From NCBI GenBank assembly GCA_002068815.1, contig MWAC01000301.1, positions 1-9,866 on the forward strand: a stretch of DNA of 9,866 nucleotides, in the 5' to 3' direction. Source of the DNA: Firmicutes bacterium ADurb.Bin467. GTDB lineage: Bacteria > Bacillota > Clostridia > Christensenellales > Aristaeellaceae. The notes beneath the pieces were generated by a model. That model saw nothing but the letters and a program-made list of their open reading frames with translations. It made no database searches and was not told the DNA's origin. Of this stretch, positions 6,593 through 9,866 are shown one piece after another. The stretch's first letter is position 1. Each line of letters starts with the position of its first letter. The translations under genes and the position numbers were made by a program.

Positions 6593-7348
6593 TCAGTCCT
6601 TCGAGTCGGTCGAGATCGCGGAGATCGCCTTCTCGAGGTTTGCAAGCAGCACGTCGTCGGGCTGGAGCACGCCCTCCTTGAACGCGGCGATGCCCGCCTC
6701 GTCGAGGTTCGGCTCGGATTCCGCGGTGGAGGTCTGGCCGATGGCGATCGAATACTCCTCGAACGCCGACTGCGTATAGGCCGCGAACGACTGCGAGACC
6801 GTCGTGATGCCGGTCGTCTCGTCGGTTCCCTGCAGGATGTACGTCAGGTAGTAGACCTTCCTGCCGCCGATCTCGGTCTCCTGGATGGCGGTCGTCTCGA
6901 AGCCGCTCTGCGCCATGCTGTAGAGCACGTTCGTCGCGAGCGCCTGCGGGGTGCCCTTGCCGCCGGAGACGGAGATATAGTCGAGCGCGCCGTCCTCGGC
7001 CACCGGGTGGAACCGGAAGCTGCCGAGGTTCGCGTCGGTGCTGTTTGCGACCCACTCGCGCGTAAAGCCCTCGATCTGGCCGACCTCGCCCATCTTGAAG
7101 TACTTCGGGCTCTCCCCCTTGCCCGCGTTGATCAAAATGCTGTTTTCGGGGTTCAGGGCGATGGCCTTGCCGTCCACGACCTTGAGCGAGCCGTCGTCAT
7201 AGAACACGTTGAACATAACGACCGCGAGCACGACCGCGGCGACGATCGCCGCCAGCCAGATGAGTTCCTTTTTCGAGAGGAATGGCTTTTTTTGTTCCAC
7301 CTTGCGATAGCCCTTCGACCGGACGGAGGTCTTTGCCTTTTTCGCCAT
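6593..7348 (-). CDS. Membrane-anchored protein of unknown function
   Basis: I do not recognise a family. The start is ATG at 7348 (MAKKAKTSVRSKGYRK), with AAAGGG about 9 nt upstream; a TTG 21 nt earlier lacks a ribosome binding site. The 251-residue protein has a strongly basic N-terminus of about 28 residues, one transmembrane helix at about 30-50, then a soluble domain of about 200 residues. The basic N-terminus should stay inside, placing the domain outside the membrane. The domain alternates strand-like and helical stretches (RKVYYLTYIL, FAAYTQSAFEEYSIAIG) and ends in a long helical segment, LLANLEKAISAIS. This loosely recalls small Mog1/PsbP-like folds, which is a guess. There are no cysteines and no obvious catalytic motif. 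It has its own promoter and lies between the rnf operon end and the AraC gene. Confidence 0.8.
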   Translation of the reverse strand: MAKKAKTSVRSKGYRKVEQKKPFLSKKELIWLAAIVAAVVLAVVMFNVFYDDGSLKVVDGKAIALNPENSILINAGKGESPKYFKMGEVGQIEGFTREWVANSTDANLGSFRFHPVAEDGALDYISVSGGKGTPQALATNVLYSMAQSGFETTAIQETEIGGRKVYYLTYILQGTDETTGITTVSQSFAAYTQSAFEEYSIAIGQTSTAESEPNLDEAGIAAFKEGVLQPDDVLLANLEKAISAISTDSKD

Positions 7349-7379
7349 GCGTACCAACCCTTTCAGCAATCTGCGTTAT

Positions 7380-7408
7380 ATTCTACCACACTTTTCGCGC
7401 TTTGTCCA
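7380..7408 (-). promoter_or_regulatory. Predicted promoter of the membrane-anchored protein gene
   Basis: On the minus strand, -35 TGGACA (7403-7408) and -10 TAGAAT (7380-7385) are 17 nt apart. The start would be near 7373, giving a leader of about 25 nt. This supports separate transcription from the rnf operon. Confidence 0.65.
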
Positions 7409-7413
7409 TTTCC

Positions 7414-7430
7414 CCGCGAAAATATCGCGG
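7414..7430. promoter_or_regulatory. Palindrome CCGCGA-AAATA-TCGCGG upstream of the -35 box
   Basis: This perfect 6-bp inverted repeat with a 5-nt AT-rich centre ends 6 bp upstream of the predicted -35 (7403-7408). Its size and position suit an operator or activator site. The cognate factor is unknown, and a weak RNA hairpin is an alternative. Confidence 0.4.
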
Positions 7431-7440
7431 ACGTGGGAAA

Positions 7441-7459
7441 GAGCCGGCAGCGCCGGCTC
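7441..7459 (-). terminator. Probable terminator of the rnf operon
   Basis: GAGCCGGC (7441-7448) and GCCGGCTC (7452-7459) form a perfect 8-bp stem with a 3-nt loop, 25 nt past the rnfB stop on the minus strand. It is followed there by TTTCCC, a short U-run, so termination may be incomplete. Confidence 0.6.
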
Positions 7460-7484
7460 CCCCTGCTGGCCCCCGTCAAAAGGG

Positions 7485-8489
7485 CTATTTCCGGAACACG
7501 CCGCCGGGCCGCATCTCGATGCAGTTGTGCGGGCAGACTTCCGCGCACTCGCCGCAGCCGACGCAGTTCCACTCGATGATGCTCCTGTGCGCGTCGCCCT
7601 CGCCGCGGATCGCCTCGAACTTGCAGACCTTCTGGCAATCGCCGCAGCCTGTGCAGTCCGGATAGTGGATCATCGCGTGGCGGCGCATCTCGTTGAACGC
7701 CATGATCGCGCCGGTCGGGCAGTTGTCGACGCACTGCATGCAGGCCTTGCACTTGTCGAAGTCGATCTCGGGCAGGTTGTTGATCAGCTTCAGCGCGTCG
7801 AACTTGCACGCGCGCTGGCACTTGCCGCAGCCGATGCAGCCGGCCTTGCACGCGTCGCGCACGACCTTGCCGCTCAGATGCGCGGAGCAGGCGCTGTGAA
7901 CCGGGTGGCTGTAGGTCATCAACTGCAGCACGCCGCGCGGGCACGCGGTCAGGCACACGCCGCAGCCGACGCACTTCTTGTCGTCGACGACGGCGAGGCG
8001 GCCGTCGGTCACGTGGATCGCGTCGAACGGGCAGGCGCTCTCGCAGTCGCCGAAGCCGAGGCAGCTGTACTCGCACGCCTTGTCGCCCTCGCCGGCGAGC
8101 GACGCGCTCTTGCAATCCCTCGGGCCGTCGTAGTCGAAGCGCAGGTTGCAGCGGTCGAGGCTGCCGCGGCAGCGCACGGTCGCGACCTTCCGGTCCTTCG
8201 CGGACGCGGTCACGCCCATGACCTCGGCGATCGCCCGCATGACGCTGTCTCCCCCGACCGGGCACTTGTCGACCGTCGCCTCGCCCTTGAGTATCGCCTC
8301 CGCGTAGGCGTCGCAGCCCGGGTAGCCGCAGCCGCCGCAGTTCGCCCCGGGCAGAAGCGCGCGAACCTGCTCCTTGCGCGGGTCATCCTCGGTGCGGAAT
8401 ATGCGGCCGACGATGGCCAGCACCGCGCCGAACACCAGGCCCATGCCGCCGATCATGCCCGCGGCGATCAATATCTGTCGGAAGTCCAT
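7485..8489 (-). CDS. rnfB: Rnf electron transport complex subunit B, long ferredoxin-rich form
   Basis: RnfB is the subunit that accepts electrons from ferredoxin in the Rnf complex (ferredoxin:NAD+ oxidoreductase coupled to ion export). It has 334 residues, longer than the roughly 190-residue E. coli RsxB and like the extended clostridial form. An N-terminal transmembrane helix (about 6-29) is followed by the RnfB cluster motif Cys51, 54, 59, 76. Six further four-cysteine sets follow: 139/143/149/153, 173/176/179/183, 218/221/224/228, 247/250/253/257, 279/282/285/289 and 309/312/315/319. These are consistent with three two-cluster ferredoxin-like domains. Further cysteines (107, 114, 126, 201, 214) may bind another cluster. 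The ATG at 8489 has GGGAGG 7 nt upstream. It follows rnfA by 12 nt and is the last gene of the operon. Confidence 0.96.
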   Translation of the reverse strand: MDFRQILIAAGMIGGMGLVFGAVLAIVGRIFRTEDDPRKEQVRALLPGANCGGCGYPGCDAYAEAILKGEATVDKCPVGGDSVMRAIAEVMGVTASAKDRKVATVRCRGSLDRCNLRFDYDGPRDCKSASLAGEGDKACEYSCLGFGDCESACPFDAIHVTDGRLAVVDDKKCVGCGVCLTACPRGVLQLMTYSHPVHSACSAHLSGKVVRDACKAGCIGCGKCQRACKFDALKLINNLPEIDFDKCKACMQCVDNCPTGAIMAFNEMRRHAMIHYPDCTGCGDCQKVCKFEAIRGEGDAHRSIIEWNCVGCGECAEVCPHNCIEMRPGGVFRK

Positions 8490-8501
8490 TGCATTCCCTC
8501 C

Positions 8502-9071
8502 CTATATGAGCCCTTTGAAGCCGGAGAAGGCGACCGCCATCAGGCCCGCGCCGATCAGCGCGCCCGGGAAGCCCTTCATCCACTCCGGAAGGTCGGAAAG
8601 CTCCATCTTCTCCCGGATGCCCGAGAACAGCACGATGGCCAGCGTGAAGCCGATCGACGCGCCGAAGCCGTTGACGGCGCTCTGGACGAGGTTGTATCCG
8701 TTGTCCACGTTGAGTATCGTCGCTCCGAGCACCGCGCAGTTCGTCGTGATCAGCGGAAGGTAGACGCCCAGCGCCTGGTACAGCGCGTAGCTCAGCTTCC
8801 GCAGCACCAATTCCACGACCTGCACGAGCACCGCGATGACCAGAATGAACGCGAGCGTCTGCATGTACGCGATGTCGAGCGACACGAGCAGCTGGCGGAC
8901 AAAGTACGTGATGACCGAGGCCAGCGTGATCACGAACGTGACCGCCATGCCCATGCCGAACGCCGTCTCCGTCTTCTTCGAGACGCCCAGGAACGGGCAG
9001 ATGCCCATGAACCTGTTCATCACGAAGTTGTTGACCAGTACCCCGCCGACGAAGATCAGTATCAGGTTCAT
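8502..9071 (-). CDS. rnfA: Rnf electron transport complex subunit A
   Basis: RnfA is an integral-membrane subunit of the Rnf ion pump, 189 residues with about six hydrophobic helices, the normal length. MNRFMGICPFLGVSKK (Cys25) and LPLITTNCAVLG (Cys112) are the conserved half-helix motifs. In the RnfA/RnfE and NqrE/NqrD pairs these cysteines are known to hold an iron centre within the membrane. The start ATG at 9071 overlaps the rnfE stop as ATGA (4 nt), so translation is likely coupled, which suits two subunits needed in equal amount. rnfB follows directly. Confidence 0.97.
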   Translation of the reverse strand: MNLILIFVGGVLVNNFVMNRFMGICPFLGVSKKTETAFGMGMAVTFVITLASVITYFVRQLLVSLDIAYMQTLAFILVIAVLVQVVELVLRKLSYALYQALGVYLPLITTNCAVLGATILNVDNGYNLVQSAVNGFGASIGFTLAIVLFSGIREKMELSDLPEWMKGFPGALIGAGLMAVAFSGFKGLI

Positions 9072-9691
9072 TTTGCCGCCTCCTTTTTGCGCTGCGAGCG
9101 GGCGATCAGCCCGGTGACGACCGCGAGCGTCGAGCCCAGCAGTATGAAGCCGCCGGCCGGCTGCACGGCGATGGCCATCGGCTCAAACCACTCGGGCATG
9201 AAGCTCGTGCCGAACACGGTGCCGGAGCCCAAGAGCTCGCGCACGCACGACAGGAGCGTGATCGCCAGCGTGAAGCCGATGCCCATGCCCAGCCCGTCCA
9301 TGATGCTCACGAGCGGCGGGTTCTTGAACGCGAACGACTCCGCGCGGGCGAAGATGATGCAGTTGACGACGATCAGCGAGATGAACACGCCGAGCGTATC
9401 GTACAGCGCCGGGAAGTACGCGTGCATGACCATCTCGACGATGCTCACGAACGTCGCGATGATGATGACGAACGCCGGGATGCGGATCTTTTCGGGAATC
9501 GCCTTGCGCAAAAGCGAGATCACGAGGTTCGAGAACACGAGCACGAACGTCGTCGCAAGGCCCATGCCGATGCCGTTGGACGCCTGATAGGTGATCGCGA
9601 GCGTCGGGCACATGCCCAGCACCAGCCTGAACGTCGGGTTCTCCTGGATGATGCCGTTTGTAAAGGCGGCGCGCAGTTTTTGCCAATCCAT
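9068..9691 (-). CDS. rnfE: Rnf electron transport complex subunit E
   Basis: RnfE is an integral-membrane partner of RnfA, 207 residues with about six hydrophobic helices. ENPTFRLVLGMCPTLAIT (Cys28) and ISLIVVNCIIFARAESFA (Cys111) are the family motifs and supply the other two cysteines of the shared iron centre. I chose ATG 9691 over the TTG at 9697 because GGAGGG directly abuts that TTG, while it lies 6 nt from the ATG. It begins 2 nt after the upstream stop, and its ribosome binding site lies within the end of that gene. The basic, Ala/Lys-rich end RSQRKKEAAK is cytoplasmic-type. Confidence 0.97.
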   Translation of the reverse strand: MDWQKLRAAFTNGIIQENPTFRLVLGMCPTLAITYQASNGIGMGLATTFVLVFSNLVISLLRKAIPEKIRIPAFVIIIATFVSIVEMVMHAYFPALYDTLGVFISLIVVNCIIFARAESFAFKNPPLVSIMDGLGMGIGFTLAITLLSCVRELLGSGTVFGTSFMPEWFEPMAIAVQPAGGFILLGSTLAVVTGLIARSQRKKEAAK

Positions 9692-9693
9692 TG

Positions 9694-9866
9694 TCAACCC
9701 TCCTTTACACCGGCAGCGCCGGTGGCGGCGGTCGCCGCGGTCGTCGCGTCGGCCGCAGGTTCCTCGGCGGCTTCGGTTTCAGCAGTCGCCGCGGCCTCCG
9801 TCGTCGCCCCGGTCGTCGCGTCGGTTTCTGGTTCGGTCGCCGGGGCGGTTTCAACCGGCGGGGTCG
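9694..9866 (-). CDS. rnfG: C-terminal tail of the upstream rnf gene, probably RnfG (5' part outside window)
   Basis: Only the last 56 codons are in the window. They read as one open frame of almost only Ala, Thr, Glu, Pro, Asp and Gly, ending GAAGVKEG before TGA at 9694-9696, 2 nt ahead of the rnfE start. No folded-domain motif is visible, so RnfG is assigned only from the usual clostridial order rnfC-D-G-E-A-B and tight spacing. RnfG carries a covalent FMN and projects outside the membrane, so the tail would be extracytoplasmic. Such an acidic, Thr/Ala-rich extension is not part of the RnfG core and resembles a linker or surface tail. The frame is supported by the ribosome binding site and gap, and by the absence of stops; another frame has an early TGA. 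Confidence 0.65.
   Translation of the reverse strand, partial: TPPVETAPATEPETDATTGATTEAAATAETEAAEEPAADATTAATAATGAAGVKEG
9738..9824. repeat. In-frame 15-nt direct repeat within the low-complexity tail
   Basis: The same 15 nt (CGGTCGTCGCGTCGG) occurs at 9738-9752 and 9810-9824, exactly 72 nt (24 codons) apart, so both copies encode the same DATT core. The surrounding residues are similar but degenerate. This is consistent with slippage or duplication within the tail. Confidence 0.5.

Noticed and set aside
5629..6645. 338-codon minus-strand open frame opposite the AraC gene
   Set aside because: The AraC frame has cupin-like and double-HTH motifs, a promoter and an RBS; the opposite frame has none of these.
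7347..9587. 746-codon plus-strand open frame antisense to rnfB, rnfA and rnfE
   Set aside because: The product is His/Arg/Ala/Asp-rich without any domain, lies wholly opposite well-supported rnf genes, and is expected from stop-poor high-GC sequence.
1..9866. CRISPR array, tRNA/rRNA, retron or diversity-generating elements
   Set aside because: No regularly spaced repeats, no tRNA-like cloverleaf or rRNA sequence, and no reverse-transcriptase motif was seen on either strand by reading; weak cases could be missed without tools.

Overview
The window comes from a high-GC bacterium. The dense operons, strong GGAGG-type ribosome binding sites, TTG/GTG starts, Rnf gene order (G-E-A-B) and the ferredoxin-rich form of RnfB suggest an anaerobic member of the Bacillota/Clostridia. 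That placement is an inference; no rRNA or other marker gene is present.

Layout. The left half, read on the minus strand from 5471 down to 1, is a branched-chain-amino-acid-type (HAAT/Liv) ABC importer. The order is binding protein (livK-like, 4329-5471), two permeases (livH 3201-4088, livM 2236-3189), two ATPases (livG 1451-2239, livF 742-1449), then a Gfo/Idh/MocA-family oxidoreductase that runs off the left edge (1-700). Genes from livH onward are packed with 1-41 nt gaps or a 4-nt overlap. The livK-livH gap differs: it holds a clear minus-strand intrinsic terminator just before livH, and a 156-bp imperfect palindrome that looks like a MITE inserted exactly at the livK stop codon.

Divergent from livK is an AraC/XylS-type regulator with an N-terminal cupin-like sensor domain (5665-6543, plus strand). 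The intergenic region has readable promoters for both directions and one perfect inverted repeat (CTGCAA-N9-TTGCAG) whose half-site is the livK -35 box. The simplest model is that the AraC protein senses a small molecule and controls the importer, the oxidoreductase and perhaps itself. The oxidoreductase suggests the ligand may be a polyol, sugar or derivative rather than Leu/Ile/Val, but the sequence does not settle this.

The right half, minus strand, is the 3' part of an rnf operon: the tail of a probable rnfG (9694-9866), rnfE (9068-9691), rnfA (8502-9071) and rnfB (7485-8489), ending at a hairpin at 7441-7459. Rnf couples ferredoxin oxidation and NAD reduction to Na+ or H+ export. Between rnfB and the AraC gene lies a monocistronic gene with its own promoter, coding for a membrane-anchored protein of unknown function (6593-7348). 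It converges on the AraC gene across a 14-bp-stem hairpin.

I see no clearly new defence or RNA-guided system. The most unusual items are the MITE-like insertion at the livK stop, the shared operator, the low-complexity repeated tail of the presumed RnfG, and the unknown membrane-anchored protein. No gene-free stretch exceeds 300 bases.
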